Source: Porifericola rhodea (lineage in GTDB: Bacteria > Bacteroidota > Bacteroidia > Cytophagales > Cyclobacteriaceae). From it: a stretch of DNA of 64,000 nucleotides. A program made the position numbers and the translations under genes. Below the pieces are notes generated by a model. It saw only the letters and a program-made list of their open reading frames with translations. It did no database searches and was not told where the DNA came from. Below, in pieces: positions 46,376 through 54,802 of this stretch. The stretch is taken from contig NZ_CP119421.1 of NCBI RefSeq assembly GCF_030506305.1, positions 4,728,501-4,792,500 of the forward strand, in the 5' to 3' direction. Every line of letters begins with the position of its first letter. Within the stretch, counting starts at the first letter, position 1.

Positions 46376-47026
46376 ATGGAAGAATACATCAATAAGGCTA
46401 AGCAAACTTTTAAGCTGAGCAATCCCGAACTTTTAGCCGCACTTGCTACTCATGCCAGGCATGTAAAATTTGCTGCTGGTGAGACTCTGATCAATTATGG
46501 CAACTATATTAAAACGGTACCCTTAATATTATCTGGAAGTATTAAAGTCATCAAAGAAGATGAAGAAGGCAAAGAAGTATTTTTATATTATCTGAAACCT
46601 GGCGAAACATGTGCTATGTCGCTTACCTGCTGTAGCACTTACCAACCCAGCCAGATTAAGGCAGTTGCCGAAGAGCCTACCGAATTACTATCGGTGCCTG
46701 TTAACAAGCATGAGGAATGGATGAACCACTACCGTGAATGGAAAGAGCTGGTCGGTCGTACCTATGCAACCCGTTTTGACGAACTTCTGCAAACCATTGA
46801 AAACATTGCCTTTAAAAATATGGACGAACGTCTGATAGAATATTTGCAGGCAAAATTTAAACACCTGAAAACAGAGCAACTTAACATTACGCATCAGGAA
46901 ATTGCCAATGAATTAGGTACTTCCAGAGAAGTAATCTCCCGTTTGCTAAAGCAACTGGAGCGAGATGGAGCCATTAGTCTGGGCAGAAACAAGGTTATCC
47001 GAAATACGCTTAGCTTAGTCAATTAA
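46376..47026 (+). CDS. Crp/Fnr-family transcriptional regulator
   Basis: 216 residues. The N-terminal cyclic-nucleotide-binding-like beta barrel (about 20-125) runs from GETLINYGNYIKTVPLILSGSIKV to FLYYLKPGETCAMSLTCC. A dimer helix (130-150) is followed by a C-terminal winged HTH (165-210) with HQEIANELGTSREVISRLLKQLE. The CxxxxxCC cluster in CAMSLTCC lies in the sensor domain where Crp binds cAMP; the cAMP-contacting residues are not evident. Cysteine-based sensing of sulfide, persulfide or redox is therefore plausible, not shown. It sits between sqr and the sulfur genes. Confidence 0.93.
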   Translation: MEEYINKAKQTFKLSNPELLAALATHARHVKFAAGETLINYGNYIKTVPLILSGSIKVIKEDEEGKEVFLYYLKPGETCAMSLTCCSTYQPSQIKAVAEEPTELLSVPVNKHEEWMNHYREWKELVGRTYATRFDELLQTIENIAFKNMDERLIEYLQAKFKHLKTEQLNITHQEIANELGTSREVISRLLKQLERDGAISLGRNKVIRNTLSLVN

Positions 47027-47040
47027 ACAATCCTTTTACT

Positions 47041-47075
47041 AGTCTGTTGCTTTATAACAACAGACTTGCCTTCCT
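47041..47075 (+). terminator. Hairpin after the Crp/Fnr gene
   Basis: AGTCTGTTG (47041-47049) pairs with CAACAGACT (47058-47066) around an 8-nt loop, followed by a pyrimidine-rich rather than pure T tract. A probable weak terminator. Confidence 0.55.
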
Positions 47076-47198
47076 TATCTCTTTAGTAAGCAAGTACTTG
47101 CTCCCTCTTTAAGTTTTTCCTTCGTCAGTAAAACATTTAGCCCTTCTCCAAGTGTGTAATAAATAGGAATGCATGTATTTATGAACATAATTTCATTT

Positions 47199-47214
47199 GT
47201 GTGACTTTTGTTGC
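47199..47214 (+). promoter_or_regulatory. Crp/Fnr-type operator B
   Basis: TGTGA-N6-TTGCA, one perfect half-site and a degenerate one. A perfect -7 element TAAGTTTG (47237-47244) follows after 22 nt, then the exporter ATG at 47262. Confidence 0.55.
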
Positions 47215-47236
47215 AGACTTCCGCTTAAGACAGCAG

Positions 47237-47244
47237 TAAGTTTG
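47237..47244 (+). promoter_or_regulatory. -7 element of the TauE/SafE gene
   Basis: TAAGTTTG, exact TAnnTTTG. No TTTG box stands at -33; that position is occupied by operator B, as expected for an activator-dependent promoter. Confidence 0.6.
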
Positions 47245-47261
47245 TCCTAAAATTTTGAAAA

Positions 47262-48068
47262 ATGGATACACTTTTAATAATAGGATATGCGACCTCAGTG
47301 CTTATTGGCCTTAGCCTTGGTCTGATAGGTGGTGGAGGTTCAATACTTACGGTACCAGTACTGGTCTATATTGTAGGAATCAACCCTGTTTTGTCTACTG
47401 CCTATTCTTTATTTATTGTAGGCGTAACCTCACTGGTTGGTAGTGTCAACTTTATGAGAAAAGATCTGGTGCATTACAGGGCTGCTCTGGTTTTTGCGGT
47501 ACCCTCTTTCATCGCTGTATTTCTCACACGCAAATTTCTGGTACCCGCCATACCAGATCCATTACTCAGCCTGGGTAGTTTTGAGCTATCAAAAAGCATG
47601 GCCATTATGGTCTTCTTTGCTTTGGTAATGCTGGCAGCCTCTTACTCTATGATTAAGAAAAAGACTGTAAAAGAGCAGAACAGCGAACAAGTTCAGTTTA
47701 ACTACCTAATGATTGGGCTGGAAGGCGCAGTCGTTGGTACGCTCACCGGCATTGTAGGTGCAGGGGGTGGATTCTTAATAATTCCCGCATTGGTACTACT
47801 GGCTAAACTGCCTATGAAAATGGCTGTTGGCACCTCTTTACTCATCATTGCCGCTAAATCTTTAATTGGATTTTTAGGAGACATTGGTACTCAAACCATT
47901 GATTGGCAATTTCTGCTGGTATTTACTGCCTTATCTGTTGTGGGCATCTTTGTAGGCTCATTTTTGTCTAAAAAGATTCCCGGAGAGAAGTTAAAATCTG
48001 GCTTCGGCTGGTTTGTCCTGGTCATGGCGATTTACATCATGCTCAATGAACTGGTCCTCAATACATAA
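47262..48068 (+). CDS. TauE/SafE-family sulfite/organosulfur exporter
   Basis: A 268-residue inner-membrane protein of about eight helices in two halves. Each half begins with a glycine-rich motif: GLSLGLIGGGGSILTVPVLVY near 18-38 and GAVVGTLTGIVGAGGGFLIIPALVLL near 155-180. These are the signature of TauE/SafE permeases, which export sulfite, sulfoacetate or related anions. In this cluster sulfite made by the persulfide dioxygenase is the likely cargo. That is inferred from context. Confidence 0.9.
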   Translation: MDTLLIIGYATSVLIGLSLGLIGGGGSILTVPVLVYIVGINPVLSTAYSLFIVGVTSLVGSVNFMRKDLVHYRAALVFAVPSFIAVFLTRKFLVPAIPDPLLSLGSFELSKSMAIMVFFALVMLAASYSMIKKKTVKEQNSEQVQFNYLMIGLEGAVVGTLTGIVGAGGGFLIIPALVLLAKLPMKMAVGTSLLIIAAKSLIGFLGDIGTQTIDWQFLLVFTALSVVGIFVGSFLSKKIPGEKLKSGFGWFVLVMAIYIMLNELVLNT

Positions 48069-48080
48069 AAAATTGGGTCA

Positions 48081-48096
48081 TGTGACAACTGTCACT
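48081..48096 (+). promoter_or_regulatory. Crp/Fnr-type operator C
   Basis: TGTGA-N6-TCACT, nine of ten matches. TAAATTTA (48118-48125), a 7/8 match to the -7 element, follows after 21 nt. It is 91 nt before the thioredoxin ATG. Confidence 0.62.
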
Positions 48097-48186
48097 GAAG
48101 ATGATAGTAAAGCCTCTTAAATTTATACTTATCAATTATTCATGCTGATGCCCACAAGCTCAGCAGAAATATAAAGACTTCAAGAC

Positions 48187-48507
48187 ATGAAAAATAAATT
48201 AACATTTAACGAATTGATCAGCGGTGACCAACCTGTGCTGGTAGACTTTTATGCAGAATGGTGCGGCCCATGCAAAATGATGTCGCCCATTCTTCAGGAG
48301 CTTCGTGAGAAGATGGGAGATGCAGTTAAAGTTATTAAGATAGATGTGGAGAAAAACCCAAAACTAGCAAGCAGTCTGCGAATACAGGGAGTACCTACAC
48401 TGATGCTATTTCAGCAAAAAGAAGTACTATGGCGACAGTCTGGAGTAGTGTCTGCCAATCAGTTGGAACAAGTAATACAAAATCACGCTAAAAAAGTAAA
48501 AGTATAA
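48187..48507 (+). CDS. Thioredoxin
   Basis: A 106-residue thioredoxin with FYAEWCGPCKMMSP (active site Cys-Gly-Pro-Cys near 27-30), the cis-Pro in GVPTLMLF and no signal peptide. In this cluster it probably reduces protein persulfides or accepts sulfane sulfur from the rhodanese. It could also be the general housekeeping form. It is preceded by its own operator. Confidence 0.9.
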   Translation: MKNKLTFNELISGDQPVLVDFYAEWCGPCKMMSPILQELREKMGDAVKVIKIDVEKNPKLASSLRIQGVPTLMLFQQKEVLWRQSGVVSANQLEQVIQNHAKKVKV

Positions 48508-48515
48508 GATTCCTC

Positions 48516-48531
48516 TGTGATTGATGTCATA
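48516..48531 (+). promoter_or_regulatory. Crp/Fnr-type operator D
   Basis: TGTGA-N6-TCATA, nine of ten matches. TATTTTTA (48553-48560) follows after 21 nt, 24 nt before the ATG of the persulfide dioxygenase-rhodanese gene. Confidence 0.6.
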
Positions 48532-48583
48532 GTGAGAAGCTTACATACCCACTATTTTTATCATACCATAAATTTTAAATGTT

Positions 48584-49993
48584 ATGAAAGTAGAACAGAT
48601 TTATACCGGATGCCTGGCACAAGGTGCCTATTATATAGAATCGGAAGGTGAAGCCGCAGTTGTAGATCCTTTAAGAGAAGTTAAACCCTACATAAAAAAG
48701 GCTGAGCAGGATGGAGCTAAAATTAAGTACATATTAGAAACTCACTTTCACGCAGACTTTGTTTCCGGTCACCTTGATCTGGCTAAAGCCAGTGGAGCAG
48801 AGATTGTCTATGGGCCTCTTGCTAACCCAAATTTCGGAGCACACATTGCCAAAGATGAAGAAGTACTGAGTCTGGGAAAAGCAAAAATCAAAGTACTACA
48901 TACTCCCGGCCATACCATGGAATCTACCTGTTACCTGCTTATAGATGAGGAGGGAAAAGAACAGGCCTTGTTTACTGGAGACACACTCTTTATCGGTGAT
49001 GTAGGACGCCCTGACCTGGCCCAAAAGGCCGCTCATATGACTCAGGAAGAACTTGCAGCCACACTATATAAAAGCCTGAGAACCAAAGTAATGACTTTAA
49101 GTAACGAAGTAGTAGTTTACCCAGGACATGGTGCCGGCTCAGCCTGTGGAAAGCATATGAGTAAAGAAACGGTATCTACTATTGGGGCGCAAAAACAAAC
49201 GAACTACGCACTAAGAGAGGACATGAGTGAAGAGGAGTTTGTAAAAGAAGTAACTGATGGGCTACTTCCTCCCCCAGCCTATTTTCCGATGAATGTTCGC
49301 ATGAATAAAGAAGGTTACGAAAGTATTGACGAAGTGCTGTCTAAGGGCATACGCCCTCTAAATCCTGAAGCTTTTGAGGCCGCAGCCAATGAAACAGGAG
49401 CTCTAATACTGGACACTCGCGACCCAGATGTATTTGGAGAGGCATTTATACCCAATGCTATAAATATAGGGCTGGGTGGGCAATTTGCTCCCTGGGCTGG
49501 AGCACTCATACCTGAAGGTCAGGCAATACTCTTGCTTACTGATGAAGGTAAAGAAGAGGAGGCCATCACCCGTTTGGCACGTGTAGGCTATGACAATACT
49601 CTAGGCTATCTGCAAGGTGGAATTAAAGCCTGGAAAGATTCAGGCAAAGAGGTAGATGCAGTAGACTCCGTAAATGCTTCGGACTTTGCTCAGGCTTATA
49701 AGGGACACACTCCTGTTGTAATTGATGTACGTAAGCCCAACGAATATGCCTCAGAGCATGTAGAGAAAGCAATAAACCTGCCACTGGACTATATTAACGA
49801 ACATTTAGCGGAGTATCCTAAAGATGAGACGTTTTATCTGCACTGCGCTGGTGGTTATCGCTCTATGATCGCAGCTTCCATTTTGAAGTCACGAGGCTGG
49901 AACAACTTCATCAATGTAAAAGGAGGTTTTGCAGATATCAGTAAAACAGATGTAGCTCGTACCGATTACGTTTGTCCTTCAACCTTGAAGTAG
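48584..49993 (+). CDS. Persulfide dioxygenase (ETHE1-like MBL fold) fused to two rhodanese domains
   Basis: 469 residues. Residues 1-240 form a metallo-beta-lactamase fold with the single-iron ETHE1 motif THFHADFVSGH (H54, H56, D58) plus a downstream TPGHT and GDTLF. This type oxidises glutathione persulfide to sulfite. Rhodanese domain 1 (about 265-355) lacks the active-site Cys (LLLTDEGKEEEA in its place), so it is probably structural. Rhodanese 2 (about 365-460) has the complete loop HCAGGYRS with Cys near 425. The enzyme would couple sulfane-sulfur transfer to oxidation downstream of SQR. No signal peptide, so cytoplasmic. Confidence 0.9.
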   Translation: MKVEQIYTGCLAQGAYYIESEGEAAVVDPLREVKPYIKKAEQDGAKIKYILETHFHADFVSGHLDLAKASGAEIVYGPLANPNFGAHIAKDEEVLSLGKAKIKVLHTPGHTMESTCYLLIDEEGKEQALFTGDTLFIGDVGRPDLAQKAAHMTQEELAATLYKSLRTKVMTLSNEVVVYPGHGAGSACGKHMSKETVSTIGAQKQTNYALREDMSEEEFVKEVTDGLLPPPAYFPMNVRMNKEGYESIDEVLSKGIRPLNPEAFEAAANETGALILDTRDPDVFGEAFIPNAINIGLGGQFAPWAGALIPEGQAILLLTDEGKEEEAITRLARVGYDNTLGYLQGGIKAWKDSGKEVDAVDSVNASDFAQAYKGHTPVVIDVRKPNEYASEHVEKAINLPLDYINEHLAEYPKDETFYLHCAGGYRSMIAASILKSRGWNNFINVKGGFADISKTDVARTDYVCPSTLK

Positions 49994-50019
49994 AGACTTC
50001 TTTTAACAAAGCAGCTAAC

Positions 50020-50048
50020 AATGGCAGAGATTACTCTCTGCCATTTTT
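50020..50048 (+). terminator. Terminator after the persulfide dioxygenase gene
   Basis: ATGGCAGAGA (50021-50030) and TCTCTGCCAT (50035-50044) form a perfect 10-bp stem with a 4-nt loop and a T-run. It separates this gene from the channel-YeeE unit. Confidence 0.9.
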
Positions 50049-50065
50049 GGTAAAAAGAGGGCTTA

Positions 50066-50081
50066 TGTGACCAATATCACA
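50066..50081 (+). promoter_or_regulatory. Crp/Fnr-type operator E (perfect)
   Basis: TGTGA-N6-TCACA, ten of ten. TAATTTTC (50102-50109) follows after 20 nt. The inferred start would lie almost at the GTG codon at 50116, so the message would be nearly leaderless. Confidence 0.65.
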
Positions 50082-50115
50082 GAGAGTTCTATTACAAATA
50101 ATAATTTTCACGATT

Positions 50116-51498
50116 GTGAAGAAGACGATCATTTTCACCTTTAGCTTTATTCTACTGTTAATGGGGCTGCCTCAGGCAGTTTTAGCTCAGGAGAATGAAA
50201 CGCAAGAGAAAGATAGCAGTCTTAGCATCGCTCATCTTCTAAAGCAAGGGGAAGTAGAATTGCATGCCAGATCATTTATGATGAGCACCATTAACCACTC
50301 AGATTTGAAAGATTATTATGCATGGGCGATAGGTGCCGGAATAGGTTACCAGAGTCCTTTGTACAAAAACTTGCAGTTTGGGCTTAGTGGGTTTTTCATT
50401 TACAATATGGCCTATGGTCATAATGCCAAGCAGGACGAAAATTCCAGCTCAGGCAATCGTTACGAAAAAATGCTTTTCAATGCTCTTGCACCTCACGAGA
50501 AAGAAGATCTAGACCGACTTGAAGAGCTTTATATCCGCTACCAGTCAGACTGGCTAAAAATTACTTTGGGACGACAAAAGCTTGAGTCCCCTTTTGTTAA
50601 TGGGCAATACAACAGAATGAGACCTAATATCTTTTCTGGCCTGAGTACAGAGTTAAAACTAAATGCTGTACAAGTGCATAACACTTGGGTCAAGGGTATT
50701 ACTCCCAGAGGCACCATTGAGTGGTTCAGTATAGAAAATTCTTTTGGTGTATATGGTATGGGCAGACAAACTAATGGTCTGAAAGCTGAGTACCACGCAC
50801 ATATTAAAAGCGCAGGACTTTGGCTTAGTGGATTAGAGTGGAAGCATAAGAAAGCGGGCAAACTGCAAGTCTGGAACTATTATACCGATAGAGTTTTCAA
50901 CTTCAGTTTTGCTCAGTGGGACTATCAGAATAAAGCCTTACAACTTGGCCTGCAAAGCTTTTACGAGAGAGCTATTCAGGAGGGTGGAAATCATGATCAG
51001 GCACTTTCCTATATGCAGAGGGGTGAGCAAACTGCTGGCCTAGGCACTCGTATTGCTTACAGTAAGCCTAATACAGAAGTCAGCATTAATTATCTGGGAA
51101 TCAGCTCTAAAGGAAGATACCTGTTTCCCAGAGAGTGGGGACGCGAACAGTTTTATGCCAGCCTGCCACGAGAAAGATTTGAAGGAAATGGTGGCGTGCA
51201 GACATTTAGTATTAAAGCTAAACGAAGTTTCAACCAGCAGCATACTAAGATCGTATTAGGTTTGGGAAGCGTGAATCTGCCCGCTCCCGAAAATACTCAA
51301 TTAAACAAGTACGGCTTACCTTCTTACTACCACCTGGCTGCTGAGCTAAAGCACCAATTGCACAGAGCCTGGAAAGGTACTAGCGCTACCCTATTGGTAG
51401 TAAACAAAATTGACAAAAATGAAGAAACAAGTGCAATGTATAAGACAAACCACGTAGACATGTGGAACCTGAATTTTATTATAGACTATAAATTTTAA
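50116..51498 (+). CDS. Outer-membrane channel-like beta-barrel protein
   Basis: 460 residues. The GTG start gives a clear signal peptide (KKTIIFTFSFILLLMGLPQAVLA, cleavage before QENETQ). The mature part has strand-type alternation, conserved features such as YIRYQSDWLKITLGRQKLESPFVNGQYNRMRPNIF as separate short motifs, and a C-terminal aromatic strand ending LNFIIDYKF. These resemble OprD/alginate-export-like porins. It heads an operon with two YeeE/YedE genes (12-nt gap), so it may admit thiosulfate or another sulfur anion across the outer membrane. This is inferred. Confidence 0.75.
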   Translation: MKKTIIFTFSFILLLMGLPQAVLAQENETQEKDSSLSIAHLLKQGEVELHARSFMMSTINHSDLKDYYAWAIGAGIGYQSPLYKNLQFGLSGFFIYNMAYGHNAKQDENSSSGNRYEKMLFNALAPHEKEDLDRLEELYIRYQSDWLKITLGRQKLESPFVNGQYNRMRPNIFSGLSTELKLNAVQVHNTWVKGITPRGTIEWFSIENSFGVYGMGRQTNGLKAEYHAHIKSAGLWLSGLEWKHKKAGKLQVWNYYTDRVFNFSFAQWDYQNKALQLGLQSFYERAIQEGGNHDQALSYMQRGEQTAGLGTRIAYSKPNTEVSINYLGISSKGRYLFPREWGREQFYASLPRERFEGNGGVQTFSIKAKRSFNQQHTKIVLGLGSVNLPAPENTQLNKYGLPSYYHLAAELKHQLHRAWKGTSATLLVVNKIDKNEETSAMYKTNHVDMWNLNFIIDYKF

Positions 51499-51510
51499 AT
51501 ACGCATACAA

Positions 51511-52092
51511 ATGAATCAATTTCATGAATGGATATCACAACCCTGGCCCTGGTATGTAGCCGGACCATTAATTGGACTAACGGTACCTATATTGTTAATT
51601 ATTGGAAATAAATCTTTTGGAATATCCTCTTCACTCCGGCATGTTTGTGCCGCCTGTGTACCTGCAAAAATTCCGTTTTTCAGTTATAACTGGAAAAAAG
51701 AAATGTGGAATATGATGTTTGTATTGGGCATAGTTATAGGAGGTTTTATAGCAAGCTTTTTACTTGCCAACCCTCATGCTATTGTAGTTGCAGAAGCTAC
51801 ACAAGCTGACCTGGCAGCCTTAGGGATCACTGAATATAAAAATCTTTTACCATCAGAAATCTTCAGCTGGGAGAACCTATTTACCGCTAAAGGGCTAGTG
51901 TTTTTCGTCATCGGAGGTTTTATGGTAGGCTTTGGTACCCGCTATGCCGGAGGTTGTACTTCTGGCCATGCCATTATGGGTATAAGTAACTTACAATGGC
52001 CTTCAGTAGTGGCCACTGCCTTTTTTATGATTGGTGGTTTTGTAATGACCCATCTGCTGATGCCACTGATTATGCAATGGGTTGGCTTCTAA
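51511..52092 (+). CDS. YeeE/YedE-family membrane protein, first half-transporter
   Basis: 193 residues with four to five helices ([71 protein letters not shown]). The conserved [11 protein letters not shown] carries the Cys that relays thiosulfate in TsuA/YeeE proteins. A CAAC pair sits near the second loop ([10 protein letters not shown]). With the next gene it likely makes one transporter for thiosulfate or other sulfane-sulfur species. The family is sure, the cargo inferred. Confidence 0.9.
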   Translation: MNQFHEWISQPWPWYVAGPLIGLTVPILLIIGNKSFGISSSLRHVCAACVPAKIPFFSYNWKKEMWNMMFVLGIVIGGFIASFLLANPHAIVVAEATQADLAALGITEYKNLLPSEIFSWENLFTAKGLVFFVIGGFMVGFGTRYAGGCTSGHAIMGISNLQWPSVVATAFFMIGGFVMTHLLMPLIMQWVGF

Positions 52093-52126
52093 ACATAGAT
52101 TATAACTTTTAATAGAAGAATAAAAA

Positions 52127-52612
52127 ATGAATTCAACCATAAAGAATACACAAAGTATACGCAGCGACGCATCTAACAAACAAAACATGGAAGAAAGCTT
52201 AGCCAGCCTGTTTAAATATATGCTGGTGGGTATTTTTTTCGGGATTGTTTTTGTAAAAGCAGAGGTAATTTCCTGGTACAGAATACAGGAAATGTTCAGA
52301 TTACAGTCTTTTCATATGTATGGAGTAATAGGTTCAGCAATTATTACTGGCATAATTTCCATACAGCTTATCAAACGGTTTAACATCAAAACGATTCACG
52401 GTGAAAAGATAGTCCTGAAGGATAAAGAGTTTCGCAAAGGTCAGATTATTGGAGGCTTTATCTTCGGATTAGGCTGGGCTATAACCGGAGCTTGTCCGGG
52501 ACCACTCTTTGCACAGATTGGCAGTGGTTATTCGGTAATTATTGTAACCCTGCTAAGTGCCATTGCAGGTACCTGGGTATACGGACGTTTTAGCCATAAG
52601 CTGCCCAACTAA
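52127..52612 (+). CDS. YeeE/YedE-family membrane protein, second half-transporter
   Basis: 161 residues. After about 30 polar residues there are three to four helices (YMLVGIFFGIVFVKAEVIS, MYGVIGSAIITGIISIQLI, GGFIFGLGWAITGACPGPLFAQIG, VIIVTLLSAIAGTW). The conserved ITGACPGP carries the relay Cys. Two small YeeE genes in tandem are a common Bacteroidota/Proteobacteria arrangement (DUF6691-type second half). It is the last gene of the sulfur module. Confidence 0.9.
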   Translation: MNSTIKNTQSIRSDASNKQNMEESLASLFKYMLVGIFFGIVFVKAEVISWYRIQEMFRLQSFHMYGVIGSAIITGIISIQLIKRFNIKTIHGEKIVLKDKEFRKGQIIGGFIFGLGWAITGACPGPLFAQIGSGYSVIIVTLLSAIAGTWVYGRFSHKLPN

Positions 52613-52637
52613 AAGCAGCTTTTGTAAAATAAATTAT

Positions 52638-52665
52638 GACCTGGCTTATCTCATTAGGCCAGGTC
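52638..52665. terminator. Hairpin between the YeeE operon and pta
   Basis: GACCTGGC (52638-52645) pairs perfectly with GCCAGGTC (52658-52665). The tail is only A/T-rich. It sits between converging genes. Confidence 0.6.
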
Positions 52666-52684
52666 TATATTAAATCTTATATAA

Positions 52685-54802
52685 TTAGTCTTTGTCGGTA
52701 GGTACGCTCATCTTTTGTGCCTGAATAGCAGTAATCACTACTGTATTTACAATATCTGTAACAGTACAGCCACGGCTCAGATCATTTACAGGCTTACGCA
52801 GCCCTTGCAAAATTGGACCTATAGCAATTGCCCCGGTCTCTCTTTGTACCGCTTTGTAAGTGTTGTTTCCTGTATTTAGATCCGGGAAGATCAGCACGCT
52901 GGCGTTGCCTGCTACTTCAGACTCAGGCATCTTTTTAGTGCCTACTTCTTTATCTACCGCCGCATCATACTGAATTGGTCCTTCTACTTTAAGATCCGGT
53001 CGTTTTTCTTTTACTAATTTAGTGGCCTTGCGCACTTTCTCTACCTCTTCGCCCTTGCCAGACTCTCCAGAAGAGTAAGACAGCAAAGCTACTTTTGGTT
53101 CTATGTCAAAAGCCTTGCTGGTATCGGCAGAAGAGATAGCAATTTCGGCCAGCTGCTCCGCATTTGGGCTGGGGTTTATTGCACAGTCACCATAGACTAA
53201 CACCCGATCCTCTAAGGCCATAAAAAAAACAGAAGATACAATAGATACATCGGGCTTGGTTTTAATAAGTTGAAATGCCGGACGAATGGTATGCTGGGTG
53301 GTATGTGCTGCTCCGGAAACCATTCCATCTGCCAGACCTTCAAGAACCATCATCGTACCAAAATAAGAGACGTCAACCAGTGCATCACGTGCGTTATCGC
53401 GTGTAGCACCTTTACTTTTTCTGATCTCCACATAACGGTCAATAAAACCTTCCAGATAATCAGACTGCGCTGGGTCAACTATAGGCACCAAATCTGTATC
53501 AATACGAATGCCATGACGCGCTATCGTATTTTTCACCTCTTCTGGCTTTCCTAATATAGTCAGCTTTACAATATCCTGTTCTATAAGTATTTCCGCAGCT
53601 TTTAAGATACGCTCATCATTACCCTCAGGCAATACAATATGCTTTCTGGCAGCTTTTGCTTTCTGCACCAGATTGTACTGAAACATTTTGGGAGTAATAC
53701 CTCTTGCCTTAACATTACTAATTTTCTGCTGTAGAGAAACCGTATCCACATACTTTTCAAAAAGCTTTTTGCTAATGGTGATTTTGGTGTGGTTCTCCGG
53801 GGTAATGTAAGACGTTAAAGTACCTAATTTGGCTACAGTATTATACGTATTGTGCTCTACCGATAAAATCGGTACCAGATTAGGCAAACCATCCAGCAAT
53901 CGCTTTATTGAATTTTCAGGTAAAAGGCTGGTAGTCATCAGTATACCACTGATGGGTGGATAGTTCTGTGACTGATGAGCTTGTAGGGCACTTAAAATGA
54001 TATCTCCACGATCGCCGGGCGTGATTACCAGACAATTTTCGGTAACATGAGACAGGTAATTTTGCAACTGCATTGCCGCAACAGAATAGCGATAGGCCTG
54101 TTTTTCCATCAAATCACCGCCATATAAAATATCAGCCTCCAGATGTTCGGCAATCTCTCGCAAGGTAGGGCTTTGCAGTACTATATTTTCAGGTATTACC
54201 GATACCAGAAGCTCCTTGTCTTTCAAGGTATTGCGTACCTCCAGAAGCAGCTCATGTGCCAGCGCAGTACGCACCCGGTTAATGATAATACCCAGAATTT
54301 CACATTCTTTTTCTGCAAAGCGCTCGTACGACAAACGAACCGGGCTAATCACCTCTTCTAGCTCACGGTCCATATCGCCTCTTCCTAGTATCATTACCGG
54401 GCAGCCCAGGTTTTTGGCAATATCAACATTGATATCAAAATCAAAAGTAGAACTCTCATCGCTAAAATCGGTACCCTCACAAAGCACAAAATCACATTTA
54501 CTTTCCAGAGATTTGTACTTCTCAATCACCCGGTTAAGCAATTTGTTATACTGTCCGTCCAGCATAAGCTCGCGGGCTTCTTTTCGGGTAAAGGCAAAAG
54601 TATCTTCGTAAGCGATATCCAGATTAAAGTGTCTTAGTATTAGATCTATGTTCTTGTCCCTCTGGTTTCTTTTACCACTAATGATGGGGCGGAATACCCC
54701 TACCCTTTCTGTTTTTCTCAGTACCATTTCCATGATACCCAGGCAAACCAAAGATTTGCCGCAGTGAGCTTCAGAAGTAGCCAGATATATTGAACTTGCC
54801 AT
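52685..54802 (-). CDS. pta: Phosphate acetyltransferase (long form with DRTGG domain)
   Basis: A 705-residue enzyme converting acetyl-CoA and acetyl phosphate. The N-terminal 220 residues are P-loop-like (TSEAHCGKSLVCLGIMEMVL, resembling the BioD fold), followed by a DRTGG domain (about 215-330). The catalytic PTA/PTB domain is about 375-700, with LPEGNDERIL, GLADGMVSGAAHTT, and ALLSYSSGESGKG. This matches the regulated E. coli-type Pta. It is on the same strand as ackA but 10 kb upstream of it, so the usual ackA-pta operon is split. Confidence 0.95.
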   Translation of the reverse strand: MASSIYLATSEAHCGKSLVCLGIMEMVLRKTERVGVFRPIISGKRNQRDKNIDLILRHFNLDIAYEDTFAFTRKEARELMLDGQYNKLLNRVIEKYKSLESKCDFVLCEGTDFSDESSTFDFDINVDIAKNLGCPVMILGRGDMDRELEEVISPVRLSYERFAEKECEILGIIINRVRTALAHELLLEVRNTLKDKELLVSVIPENIVLQSPTLREIAEHLEADILYGGDLMEKQAYRYSVAAMQLQNYLSHVTENCLVITPGDRGDIILSALQAHQSQNYPPISGILMTTSLLPENSIKRLLDGLPNLVPILSVEHNTYNTVAKLGTLTSYITPENHTKITISKKLFEKYVDTVSLQQKISNVKARGITPKMFQYNLVQKAKAARKHIVLPEGNDERILKAAEILIEQDIVKLTILGKPEEVKNTIARHGIRIDTDLVPIVDPAQSDYLEGFIDRYVEIRKSKGATRDNARDALVDVSYFGTMMVLEGLADGMVSGAAHTTQHTIRPAFQLIKTKPDVSIVSSVFFMALEDRVLVYGDCAINPSPNAEQLAEIAISSADTSKAFDIEPKVALLSYSSGESGKGEEVEKVRKATKLVKEKRPDLKVEGPIQYDAAVDKEVGTKKMPESEVAGNASVLIFPDLNTGNNTYKAVQRETGAIAIGPILQGLRKPVNDLSRGCTVTDIVNTVVITAIQAQKMSVPTDKD

